From: Gambelia wislizenii
Lineage: Eukaryota > Chordata > Lepidosauria > Squamata > Crotaphytidae
Length of the DNA: 64,000 nucleotides
Assembly (NCBI GenBank): GCA_030847615.1
Contig: JAUMIR010000005.1
Location: 246,860,645-246,924,644 of the forward strand
Direction: 5' to 3'
Below are positions 20,280 through 31,744 of this stretch, in pieces. The notes under the pieces are model-generated. The model was not told the DNA's origin, did no database searches, and saw nothing but the letters and a program-made list of their open reading frames with translations. How positions within the stretch are numbered: the first letter of the stretch is position 1; the number at the start of each line of letters is the position of its first letter. Both the position numbers and the translations under genes were made by a program.

Positions 20280-22354
20280 TCTAAGGAGGGAAGGATTTGA
20301 TGAAGATGAGAGCCACATGTGACTGGATAAGGGCAAAGGGGAACATTCTTTCTACCTTCATCTTCTTTCCTAGCAGCATTTGGCTTCCAAGGTCTGGTGG
20401 AATACAGTACTTGGTGGCTTTCTGTTAACATGAAATTTCCCTGGGTCTGAGCCACCTGTACAGCTGTCGCAATGACACAGAAGGAGCACCTCAGCTTAGT
20501 GACTTGTTTCTGACCAGAGACTTCATTGAACATTTAAAGAGGCTCTGTTTGAGGGAAATGAAACTTTGATGAACTGCTAAAACTCAGGTATATTGTTCAG
20601 GGTGAAAAACAGGAGACTACAGAAAGTACTTGTAGTAATATGTATCTTTGGAAAGGAATCCAGTTTACAGATTTTTATTTTTTTTTACCTATTGCCTTTA
20701 AAAAAAATCTTTCTGTTGGTGAATGTATTGTATGTTATTAGGATGGGAGTGGTTGGCCCAAAATGTTATGGGCATAGCACTAGGATGATCATAAACTGTT
20801 TACAATCATGTCACATTGATATCTTTCAAGAGAGTGTAGATGCAGGAGATAGTGAAACTACTTCTGATTTTTCTTTTTGTTGGCACCAGCTATCAGTAGT
20901 CTGGGGCCAAAGCACTGTCTGATAACTGGTGACAGAAATTGCTCAGGAGAAATCATGTTCTCCCCTCCTGGCCATGGATTGTATGCACTGTCAGTTCCTG
21001 TCACTATAGGAACAAGAAAATCAGGAACTAGAATTTCCAGAGAATTGGAAATTCTGTGTGAAATTGTAGCATCTTTTTCTAAGTAACTTCTGATTGAGAA
21101 TACAATATGTCAGTAAGCATTAAAACCTTAGTCCATAAGATGCTGGGGTGGGAGGTGCTACGATACAGTAAATCTTCCAGAGGCTTCTTTAGCACTACCA
21201 CTGTAACATTCAAATAAGACAAAGGAGAGATCTATAGTGAGCAAAATAGTCTCAAAGTAATTTGCCTCATGATCCTATGAAAACAATGCAGAAACTGAGG
21301 TCCTTCCCCAGCAGTTTGGTGTTGAAGGATGGAGAGATGGTTTATAAAAAAGGAACATCCTTTGATCCTGTATGCAAGCACTGAAGCATGTAAGCTGAGT
21401 GAGCAGGGAATGCAAGCCTAAATCTTCACTGTGTTGCAAATACAGTATGTTGGAGACTTCAGAAGCAAATATTTTGTCTAAATGGGAAACTTGCCAAATA
21501 GAGTAAATTGTCAGATGACGTTACTGCGCTTTCAAGAACAGGGAATATTGCATGTAATATTGATATGTTGGCAGACTTATGTAAAACTTATCAGAACTGG
21601 GGACAAGGGGATATTATAGATCTATACAAAAGTACATAGTGCATTCCTCTGTGACAGTTGTCATTTACCAATTCTACAGAAACTTAATAGGTATGAAAAC
21701 AGTCTGAAAATGATCGTGACAAGAAGAAACAAAGTATTCATTGCCACCTAGAGTTAAATAATATCGTGCTCTGATGAAGGCTCAGTGCAAATTCAGAAAG
21801 AACACAAATAGTTTTCCGATGGGTGCTATAGATCTGACCACATTTATTTGGATTATGCCTCAATTGAGATTTGAAACAAGCCTTAAGATAAGTCTTCCTT
21901 GCTTCTTTCCTCCCTTTTTCTCTTCTCTTCTTTTCTCTCACAGCATGTAAAATTTTGCAGCTGAAAAGATTTGTTGCAGTCTACCTGTGATTATAGGAAT
22001 GGGTGTTTATGCAAGCAAGGGTATGTGAGCCAGCAGCTTGCTCCCAATTTCACCACTGGTACAGTCTCCAGACCAAGTAGTAGACAGATTCACAGCCACA
22101 TCTTCAGTGGCCTGTTTTGTTCAGATAATTAGGACAGGTCAGCAGCCCAATGCATTTTGTAGCTTATACATATAAATCTATATAAATGTTTTTAAATATA
22201 ATGTCTTTTGTTTCAAATAATCCTGTCTCTGTTTTGGAGGAGAAAGGAGGCTGGCTGTCTTGAGGATATTCTGCCTCCTCTGGGGAAAAAGGTAGGCTTC
22301 AGTGTTCTTCCTGGAGAAGGCAAGGCTTTACCCAGGAAATGGTGGTGGTGGTGA
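20280..22354 (+). other. CECR2 3' UTR and downstream intergenic DNA
   Basis: No exon or repeat is recognised. An ATTAAA at about 21119-21124 is a possible poly(A) signal, but I cannot set the true 3' end. Confidence 0.4.
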
Positions 22355-23049
22355 AGATGAAGATGATGTTTATTTCTTACCCATATCTCCAAAGATGGTG
22401 GGAGCAACAACAGGTTAAAATACAACACATGACATCAGTTAAAAATACATAAACTAGTTAGAACACATGACATCAGTTAAAAGAACAATATTAAAACAAT
22501 CCTTATTTTAACATAGTCATAATTAAGATAGGGTAAGGTTTTTTTTTCTTGTATTAGAAGGCAAGACAGCACCAAGGCTTACTCTGAGCCATCATGGTTT
22601 CCTGTCGGGGAGGCTGGGGAGGTGGAGGCACATAGCCTCTCCTCTTCTATGGCTGGATATATCACTGGCCAACAAGAAAGCCCACCAATAGTTTGCAATA
22701 GTAACAAAGTTTAAGCTTGCATGCTCTATGGTACCTGAGACAGGCTGTTATGGTAGGAAGGAACTACTGGATGCAGCTAGCTCCTCACCTCAACCTTCTC
22801 CTGCCTGATGGGGACCCTCAACAAGATCTTTCTGTTTTGCCCACTGCCCTTTATCCCAGACATTTTACCATCAGCAGAGGCAGCAGGGAGTATTGATACT
22901 GATATAGCATCAAGTAAGCCCAAAAGGGGGGCGTTGTTGTTGTTAACTGCCTTTGAGTCAGCTTTGACTCATGGTGACCCCATGGATGAGATGTAGATTC
23001 CTTCTGTACATCTGAGCATAGGGGGAAATAAAAGAGCACGCACGGCCCT
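22355..23049. other. Intergenic DNA with degraded interspersed repeats
   Basis: Bases 22355-22490 resemble the reversed 3' tail of a LINE or SINE and hold a 21-bp direct repeat (ACACATGACATCAGTTAAAA at about 22423 and 22462). Bases 22935-22990 carry TTTGAGTCAGCTTTGACTCA-type sequence that recurs in squamate genomes; I cannot name the family. Confidence 0.4.
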
Positions 23050-23580
23050 TGAAGGGAATTATAAAGTTGGAAGGAACTGACAAGGCCATCCAGTCTGATC
23101 TCCGCCATGTAAGAATCTATGGCTAAAGTGCTCCTGAAAGATGACTATGCAAGCTCTGTTTTAAAACCTCCAAATAAAGAACATCTACTACCTTCTGAAG
23201 TTGTCTGAACAGCTTTTAACATTATGTAGTTCTTCACATTGGACCTCTTTTTTTTATAATTACAACCCATTAGTTTGTGTATTAGTCTTTGGAAGAGTGG
23301 AAAACAAGCTTTTTCAATCTTCTATAAGATATCACTTAAGTTATTTAAAGATGGCTGTCATATCTATCATCTCTCAGTCTTCTTTTCTCCCACCTAAATA
23401 TGCCCAGCCATTCCCTCATAGGATTTGGTTTCCAGATGCTTTACCATCTTGGTCACACTTCTCTGAACATATTCCAGCTCGTTGACATCTTTCTTCAACT
23501 GTGGTGCCCAGAATTGAACACATATTCCAGGTAAAGTTTGACCAAAGCAAAACACTAGAGATAGCCTCAGTGTTCCTCCA
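23050..23580 (-). mobile_element. Old CR1-like LINE fragment (minus strand)
   Basis: The plus strand reads like the reverse of a CR1 3' end: GTTGGAAGGAACTGACAAGG near 23066, then CCAGCCATTCCCTCATAGGA near 23403, TTGGTCACACTTCTCTGAAC near 23450, and GGTGCCCAGAATTGAACACA near 23502. These match, with decay, the same segments of the younger CR1 at 49442-50490. Confidence 0.65.
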
Positions 23581-26500
23581 GTGGCTGCTCTGCAGGAGTA
23601 ACAGCCCACTCAGTTCTAAGCATGTCCATATTAGTGGCCTTCTGGGAAAGGGCACCACTAGAAGAAATCTGCTGGGCAGTAATCCAGTCCCTTTGTTCAG
23701 GTATTTACCAGGCACAATAAGAGGCAGCTTTCAGCAGGCATGTCCTGCAGAGGGTATTCCAAGGGAAAAGGAAGGGTGTCTGGCTTCATTTACTTATCCG
23801 TTCAGGACTTAATTGCTCTTGTATGTCTCCAGGTTGGCCTCTTTCGCCCTCCCAACCAGAGAAATTAACATTCTGTACTTACTCATGAATCCCATTTCCG
23901 GTGGGGAGGAGACTCATGATGATTGCTCAGCCTGGTCTTCCTTCACACCCACAACATGGGATCAGAGGGGAGGGGGGTTCCCTAAGTTTCTGTTTTTCCA
24001 GTTATTCCCCAACTTCTGGACCCGTTAAAACCATGGAATACTGGGTCTTGCCAGCCGAGGAATGCCTGAGTTGCTGAGCTTCACTGGAAGATTCACGCTT
24101 ACCTGGAGGAGGTTTCACCTCCCATAAAAAGAAATTCTAGAGGAGGCAGGACATCCATAAGCCTAGCCCTCTTCTCTTGATACTAGAAAGGGAATTCATA
24201 GGAAATTTCCATTTCCTCATATTCCTCTACCGTCAATTTCTATTACTTATTTCAGGAATTATTAGGGACTTTAGTCCAAATAAATAGCCTCATTCTACAA
24301 ACTCACGTGTAGTTACTGTACAAGTTTGGTGTAAGTTCCAGAGGGGACCTATGTTGTCACTATGTTACTTGAGGGAAACACTTGACGAATTTATTTTTTT
24401 ACTACAGTTCCCCAAATCTTCCAGCCAGCATGGCTACAGTCAAGTAGTCCAAAAAGTAACTTTTCCAAACTCTGTTTTGGGATATACATGGTCTTGCTCT
24501 TCCCATTATCTTTTCTAGTCTATTGCCTAATGAGTTCACAAATCATGCAAGAGAAATTGCTCTTTGCAAATAAATTTTGGGTGCATAGCCATTTTAGTTT
24601 GTGAAATAAAAATGCAAAGAAATGGTCACAGCTCAGTTTACAAACTGATTTGTTGTTGGATGTGTTTTAAAAGCAACAAACCAAATGCATCAGAATGTGA
24701 AGCAAGTTGCCAGTTAAAGGTCATGGCACAATGAGTTTGTTAGGGTTGACTTAATGTTACCTTACATAGGCTTGCAACATTGGGCTGTTAACATGTGACT
24801 GTTAGTGGTTCCTTGGGATGCATTGAAATAAGATCTCAGCTTTTTTTTCCACTTCAAAAATGTAATAGAAAGCTATTGCTATTTCCTAGTTTTCCAGTTA
24901 GTGATTGAGCAGTAAGTTTGTGAACCTTTTTATGGCTAAGCTGCAGACTGTCTGTTAATGATTTCCAAAGTTTGTGCATATCATAATGCAGTAGCCTTCC
25001 ACACCTAACCATCTGTGTCTGTTTAACATACAGATGGATTGCATCACATTCCAACCGTGGAAGAACCCTTGAGATAAACAGAATCAGACCCTGTCACATA
25101 ATGACCTCTGCATACTTTTCTCTAAATCACAGAGGTGGGGGAGAAATGCATCCTTTTTCCTGAAAAATATTTACTCTAAGAAGAAATAAGTAATTCTGGA
25201 CATAAAGAGAACACATTAGCGGACCATGCTAATTTTGTAAACACTACTTGACCAATCACAAAGGTTTCATTTGGTTATTTGTTTTCAGGCATTAATATTG
25301 CATTTTTTGAGTTAAAAACAAGCAACATTGACTGGTAGTAATTACCCTTAGATGTATAAATGGCTTTACTTCCTGTAGTAACTACTTCTCATTCTTGGCT
25401 ACATTCCTAATGTAAGTACTCTTACAAAAACATCAGTGTTACATCAATAGATTGAAGTCAAAAAGCAATTGTCTATCTAATGGACCTCTAAATTCTAGAT
25501 TTGAAGTTGCCTTGATGGAAAAGAATGAAGGGGAAAGCACTTTCTTCTGACTAGAAAATGGGAACAGTATTTGATGAAACTGCAAAATTTAGGATCTACA
25601 GTACTTTCTAACTGCTCAGTAAGTTCTGTGGAAGTGTGTAGTGATTTCATTCTTTGGTAGCAATCCCAGAGCTTGGGAAATTTACTTTTTCAGGATAAAA
25701 TCCCCAGAGTCCCCTAGCCAGCATGCTATTGACTATGAGAATTGTAGTTGAAAATGTACATGAAAGTGTTGCAGTAGGTATGAGTTAGCCATCTTTTACT
25801 ACTCTAAATAGAAATAATGTTGGATTTAGGTGTTTATGTGAGAGGAATAAGAACCAAAGTATTCTAGCAACACTGGCCTTTTATAAGTGAAAGAAAAGAC
25901 ATCCCATTTCAGCATCCCATTATCCTACTATACATGATAAGGAAAAACAGTTATGTCTCTTATCAAAGATTTTTTCCCACATGAATACATTCAGAGATTT
26001 TGCTTTCTTCTAGAATTTGCCTTCTTCTGAATTTCCTCCCCCATCCCCACCCCCCAAAAAACAGCCAGACATGCATAGCATCTCATGATGTTCCCTTTCT
26101 CAAGACCACAGCCCACCTCTGCTGATCTGTGTAACTCTGGCACAATATTCATCATTAATACTATTCTAAACTAGTGAGAGGATGGGTATGAGGCAGATCA
26201 CTGGTCAGTCAGATTCACCACTGGATGATACTAAGTTGCTACAGAATATTATTCCAGTACATTTGGAATTCATCCTTAAATTGTAGGCAAAAAGGTAGGA
26301 GAGTCTTTAATGAAATCTAGAAGCCTCACCCACTGGCTCCTTCCAGGTTTAGCCAAATTATATCTTATGATCTTCTCAAAACAGTAGCCCATGGGTTTGA
26401 TACATAAGCTAAAGAGGCCAGGCCCCCTCCCTTTTTCTATATCATCCCCAAGTGGAACATTTACTACAATATGGCAAAGTAAGGGTTGATTATTTCAAAA

Positions 26501-29500
26501 CGTTTCCAGTATTCCTGTGTCAGTTTAAGGAGGTGAAGTGAGGAGGCAGAAATTAAAGGTGAAACTAAGCACTTCAGTAGCTTCACCCAACTGGAGGCAC
26601 AACACACACACACACTTCTCTGGAGTCTGGAAAAAGAGCAGTTGGGAGTCAACTTGTGTTTCGGAGGTGCTCTCAGTATCTTTCTGCTTCTTTGGAGTAG
26701 TTCCCAAGCCCAACATGCTAGTTTGATATTAGAACTTCCTCCTTCCAAATTATGAGAGGGTAAGTGGTGAGCTACCAGGGCTGGACAAAATTTTGAAATC
26801 TGATTATGCATGGGTTGAGAGAGAGAGAGAGAAAAGACTAAGTGGCAACAAAGTAACAGAAGTGTTTCTCCTGATCAAACATTTACCAAAGGTGGCTTTG
26901 CTGTAACATTAATGCTTCTTGATATGGATTCAGGTGGTGATGGAGAATACCATGGGAACACTAGATGTCATGAATGAGGACCTAGACATACTTGATAGGT
27001 CCTGATGTTTGGAGTCTGGCAAGGAGTTCTGTGTGTTGTCAAACAGTAATTAAAGTTCTTTAGCAGTGACACCATAACAGTTGCTTATTAGGGGTTTAGC
27101 AAAGCCTGCCAAATTTCAGCTTGTGTTCTGTAGCAGGAGATAAACTAAACTCTATGTAGTTTAACTCTGGATGATCAGTGCTCTCTTAAATGTAAACAGT
27201 GCTTTGGATTTGGCAGTGCTGTTAGCTAACCACAAGATGTCACTGCTGTACAAAACAATCCACTAAACAAGGAGAACTTCCAAATGTTTTGGTCCTGACT
27301 ATTCCCTCCCCTAGATATGCATGCAAATTTTATGTAATAGTTCATGTAATAACTTGCACACCTACATATGTTGGTGCTTTGCTCTTCCATACTAGTTGAG
27401 TGCACACTACACTCTAATAGAATTATTTAGCAGTAAAAGCACGATAGTGACTCTGCTTTCTCCTGGTTCCCAGTAACATCTTAAAGGTTAAGATCTGATT
27501 CCATGCCAAGAATCAGATATATTACTGGTGCCTGAAAACTGGTTCTGCCATCTCCCAGTTGAATTGCTATAAACGTTAGGAATTGATTTTTCCTTCTGTC
27601 TGCCTTCTAAGTTTTGCAACAAAAACAACATTGCATTTTAGCCCATGTTTTCAGTACCTCCTTTCCTCTGCTGCTTAGCCTTTTACTGTTCTGCTGAATT
27701 TTATTGAAGTACAGTGAGAGGCATGACCAATAGAAAGAATAACAGTTTCTTACTGGGAATGCAAAAGAAAGCCCTGTTGCTGGGGAGTATATTGGGTCTG
27801 TGACCTGAGAATTTCCAAGAGTAGTCTGATTTCCAATTGAAGTAGTTGAGCTTTGACAATTCTTTGCCTATTTTCATCATTCCTGATATATTTTTTTCTG
27901 GGTCATTAGGGCTGTGGGTTGAGAGGGACTGTATTATTGTAATTAAGATTGTAAAGTATGTAATTTGCCTGTCAGGGCATAAGGAGAAAAGAGAATGTTC
28001 CTCTGGATGAAAGCTGATGTTTGATTTGATGTTTGTCTGTTTGGAGGCCTTGCAAGTTGGTTCCTGATCTGTGTCAAAACAGGTGAGACATCTTCTAGTC
28101 AACAGGACTATGAACCACCATTGTAAGAGGCTTCTCATCATCAAGCTGTGAAAATATATCACTGATACACTCTGGGAGAACTGTAACAAGCTCTAGACTG
28201 CATGTGGCAGTGTTTGGCTGGGTAAATAAACTCCTCAACTGGATTTCAGAAGGGAGTCAGCATGAGCCTTCCGTGCCACAACAAACTGAACTTGTTCGTG
28301 TGGTAGGAAGCTTCCATCAAGAGAGCCTATAATTTGAGAGTTGACACCTGGTATAAGAGTGACTGACTTAATTCTCCCCTATGTGCTCCTCTTTTCCCCC
28401 CAGTTGGGGCTCAGGTACCTCACTCGACTGCCTTTTCTGCTGCTCCTGAAAAGCCCGGATCACTTTGCCTGCCTGTGGAGCACAGCATCAGGGATCTTTT
28501 CCTCTCCTCTTTTGCTGCTGCAAAGAGCTGGGTTTGAACTCTCCTGGTTGATACTGGAAAGGGGAATGCTATTTATTTTTTTATTATGTATATTTTGTCT
28601 TGGTCTACTGATTCCCTGAGAGTGACAGTTACCTCAATAGTTAGTTTAATATTGTGTGTTTGGGTAATTTTTTAAAGGATCCTTTTTTTAAAAAAAGCTC
28701 GATCCTTGGAGATCTGTAGATTTTATTTCCATAAGAATTTGTTATTTTGTATAAAGTATGTTCTTAAAATAGCAGTCTGATCTTGGTCTGTGTGTAATTT
28801 CATATCCTCCATGAACTTCACAAAGCTACCTTATACTAACTGTCTATTAAGATCATTACTCTGATTGGTGATGGCTCTCCACGATTGCAGACTGAGATAA
28901 TTCACATCACTTGTAAGCTGAGTTCCTTTTTATTAGAGATGCTGGACCTGAGCCTTTTTCTACATACACAGCACAATGATCCACCACAGAGGATTACTAC
29001 CCTTTTGTTACCTGGAAAGTTCATATTTGACCAGTTAAGTGATATAATAACTGGAAGACTAATAAATAATGTATTAATCTCAGCCTGAATCATTTCAAAG
29101 ATAGAATATTCTGGTGTAAAGTGGCACTATTTATTGTCTCCTCTTTATTCTTTAATTCAATGGAAGTGACTGGAATAGCAGCTACTGTAATTCACTTCAC
29201 TGGATTAAAAACACTTTATTTTATAGCATCTCAAGTAGCATTTTTGCGCAATTACTTCTTAATAAGATAGATTTTATAATAGAAGATGCCTGAATGCCAT
29301 TTCCAAAAGGCTCCTCAAATTAGTTTTGCTTCAAAGGAATCTGCATACTCCGAATCAACATGTGTGGTAACTAAAGAGAAGCTGCAGAAGAAGGAGCCTG
29401 CAGAACAAATACCTTCAGCTGACTTAAGCAACTGAACAAAACCACATGGGAAACAAAACAAGATGGAAAATTCAAGTGGTGTACTGTATGTCATATCCCA

Positions 29501-30424
29501 ATTTCTCCTTCTGTTTTGGCTCTTGCTAAGAATGTAAGCTTTTGTGTCCTTTAGGCATGTTCTGCTTCAAGATTTGCAATCGTGATTGGGAATGTAATAT
29601 AAACATATCAGTGTGGTAGGATTATGTAATGCTGCAGCTGCTCTGGATGCAATGCAGACATACTACTGCTTTCCAGCTTGCCATCTGTATGGAGACATGG
29701 CTGTATCTCAGCCACTTCTTCTGCTCCTTCTGTTTTCCTTTTTGAGGAAAAATATGCACAATAAGTCACTCAGAGGTTCATGTAATAAGAGTTTAAAAGG
29801 CCAAAAACTTCCAAGTATATGAAGGAAATTTGAAAGGAGACAGTGCCTCTGAATTTCTGTCTTCCACCACTGGCAATATAGGTGCAAACAAGCATGCACT
29901 TAAAACTATGGAGAAAGACACCCAAATCAGGGGAGATTATGTTTTAAACAAGATGGAGAGCCAGCAGTTTTCTTAATACACTAACCACACTGTAGATGGT
30001 GGCCAGAGAAATTTGTAATGTACTGTTAATCTGTTGGTGTAGTGTGTTTCTTGTAGCAGTGTCTCTTTTCCTGTTGGGTGGAGCAGCCTCCACTCCCAAT
30101 TCACCCACATTCTCTATTTCAATTTTTTTAAAATTTCTTTCCATTACAAACTCTTAGCATCTAGGGATTGTAAAAAGTTCACAACCCACTTTGTCAATCC
30201 AACACAGACAGATCAGATAAATAGCTTTTCATTAATGCATACCAGTCTGTAGGGCATGGAAGGCAAGGATGGTCTGCCTTTAGAAGTGATATTTTGCAAC
30301 TGAAGCTGTCTCTGCTAACTGCCTGTGTAGCCAGTGCAGTTACTCCATTTCCAGATCTTATTGCAGGTTTCGCACGTTAGTGTTCTTATACACAGACAGT
30401 AAAAGTTGCTCCCAGTAACATCCA
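23581..30424. other. Intergenic DNA between CECR2 and SLC25A18
   Basis: No exon is recognised in 6.8 kb. There are short low-complexity tracts: a CA run near 26600-26612 and a GA run near 26817-26832. Bases 25677-25755 resemble one half of the palindromic hAT-like family. Bases 24040-24190 and 28430-28570 share a short GATACTRGAAAGGGAAT-type segment, possibly remnants of one repeat. Confidence 0.45.
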
Positions 30425-30790
30425 CAGATTCCATTAAATTTTGTGAAGTTGAAGGTTTTCATGGCCGGCATCCATAGATTTTCCTTGGTTTTTTTCCGGG
30501 CTGTGAGGCCATGTTCTGGAATAGTTTCTTTCTGACGTTTCGCCTGCATCTGTGGCTGGCATCTTCAGAGAATGGTTGGGTAGGTGTGTGTGTGGAGTTT
30601 ATATGCTGTGAACCCTTGTGGAACAGATGTAAATTTGTGTAATTAAATGGTTAGTTTCTGGGTATAGAAATGCAAGGCCTCATTACTGTCTGTTTGGCTA
30701 ATGGTTGGCTGATGGGCAATTATCTGCTGGGAATCCCCCTGTCCCAAGGTGGAATTCCTTTGTAAGTCTTGAGTTTTGATTCTATTGTAT
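30425..30790 (-). repeat. Penelope-like element terminal repeat (pLTR) region
   Basis: On the minus strand this reads GAAGATGCCAGCCACAGATG, then CAGGCGAAACGTCAG, then AACATGGCCTCACAGCCCGG. This is the block that follows the endonuclease in squamate Penelope-like elements. It lies 3' of the GIY-YIG frame at 30822-31169 on the same strand. Confidence 0.72.
30532..30568 (-). ncRNA. Hammerhead-ribozyme-like core in the Penelope terminal repeat
   Basis: On the minus strand a CUGAAGA box (matching CUGANGA) is followed by a short GCC/GGC helix, then GAAAC and GUC. The flanks UUCU and AGAA can pair as stem I. Stem III would be only AC/GU, as in the minimal hammerheads known from Penelope-like elements. 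A bulged U is needed next to stem II, so activity is uncertain. Confidence 0.5.
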
Positions 30791-30821
30791 TTCAAAACTG
30801 GGAGCCAGATTTTGTTTACTT

Positions 30822-31169
30822 TTAAGGTTTCTTCTTTCTTGTTGAAGTTGTCCAGGTGTTTGTGGATTTCAATAGTTCTCTGTGCGTTCTGACATGATAG
30901 TTGTTGGCCTGGTCCAGAATTTCTGTGTTTTCAAATAGCATTTTGTGTCCAGGTTGGTTTATAACATGTTCTGCTACTGCTGATTTTTCTGGCTGGCTCA
31001 GTCTGCAGTGTCTCTCATGTTCCTTGATTCGTGTTTGCACACTGCGTTTAGTGGTCCCTATGTAAACTTGTCCACAGCTGCATGGTATGCAGTAAACTTC
31101 TCCAGAAGAAATGCTACATTCAGCGAAGGACAAAAGGGACCCTCTCACAGCTGCAGGAGTTTGCCACAT
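30822..31169 (-). CDS. Penelope-like element GIY-YIG endonuclease (5'-truncated)
   Basis: The 115-residue frame is the C-terminal end of a Penelope-like polyprotein. It has the GIY-YIG nuclease: VYCIPCSCGQVYIG (residues 25-38), then TTKRSVQTRIKEHERHC with the catalytic-type Arg, and KSAVAEHVINQPGH with a His and the conserved Glu region after it. The CxC insert between the two halves of the motif is typical of Penelope. The frame ends with a Lys/Arg-rich tail. The RT lies upstream in a full element and is missing here. Autonomous activity is therefore excluded. Confidence 0.82.
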   Translation of the reverse strand: MWQTPAAVRGSLLSFAECSISSGEVYCIPCSCGQVYIGTTKRSVQTRIKEHERHCRLSQPEKSAVAEHVINQPGHKMLFENTEILDQANNYHVRTHRELLKSTNTWTTSTRKKKP

Positions 31170-31290
31170 ACCATGCAGCTGTGGACAAGTTTACATAGGG
31201 TCCACAACTTCAACAGGAAAGAAAAAACCCTAAAAGTAAACAAAATCTGGTTACCAGTCCTGAAAAACACTAAAATAAAAACTCAACACA
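31168..31290 (+). mobile_element. Second Penelope fragment in inverted orientation
   Basis: Bases 31168-31200 are an exact reverse complement of 31056-31088. Bases 31200-31290 (CAACTTCAACAGGAAAGAAA, then AAAGTAAACAAAATCTGG) match the reverse complement of about 30770-30855. Relative to the minus-strand copy, most of the nuclease domain is missing between these two pieces. So a deleted copy sits head-to-head with the first. Confidence 0.78.
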
Positions 31291-31324
31291 TGCAAATGAA
31301 CTCCATCCAGGGACACGGGGATTT

Positions 31325-31500
31325 CCAGCATGTAGTCTCATTCAGCCAGGTCTCCCCCATCCTATATCTATGCATTTCATTTAATTTATATGCTGCTTTC
31401 CACCCTAAGTGGGACCCAATGTGGTTTCCAAAAATCATCAATTAAACAATTACAATAAAATTAAACAATTAAAATCACTTTATCAAAGCTTAAAACATAA
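31325..31500 (-). repeat. CR1 snippet joined to a LINE/SINE tail
   Basis: Bases 31325-31372 (CATTCAGCCAGGTCTCCCCC, CATCCTATATCTATGCATTT) match the minus-strand CR1 segment at about 50126-50168. The following bases (GCTGCTTTCCACCCTAAGTG and an A-rich stretch) look like the reversed 3' end of another interspersed repeat. Confidence 0.6.
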
Positions 31501-31744
31501 AAAATACACCGTTATAAATCCTCCCCATCCGCTTATAGATTATTCGTTGAAAGCCTGCTTAAATAAAAATGTCTTTGCCTGCCAGTGAAAGGAAAGCAGG
31601 CTTTCATGGGGCCTACCTTAGAACACACATGACACATGAGGAATTTTTTCCACTCTGTGCTGCTGGGATTTGTGGAAGGATAACTGCCATTCATTTTTAA
31701 CCTGTTTTTACCAACCATGTGGTGCTGTATCCTGCATTTGTTCA

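Noticed and set aside
27701..28189. 162-residue minus-strand frame in the intergenic region
   Set aside because: No splice or start context, no recognised motif, composition typical of chance AT-rich frames.
28341..28619. Hydrophobic 92-residue plus frame
   Set aside because: It looks like a membrane protein only because the DNA is C/T-rich; no family resemblance, and parts resemble a repeat seen near 24 kb.
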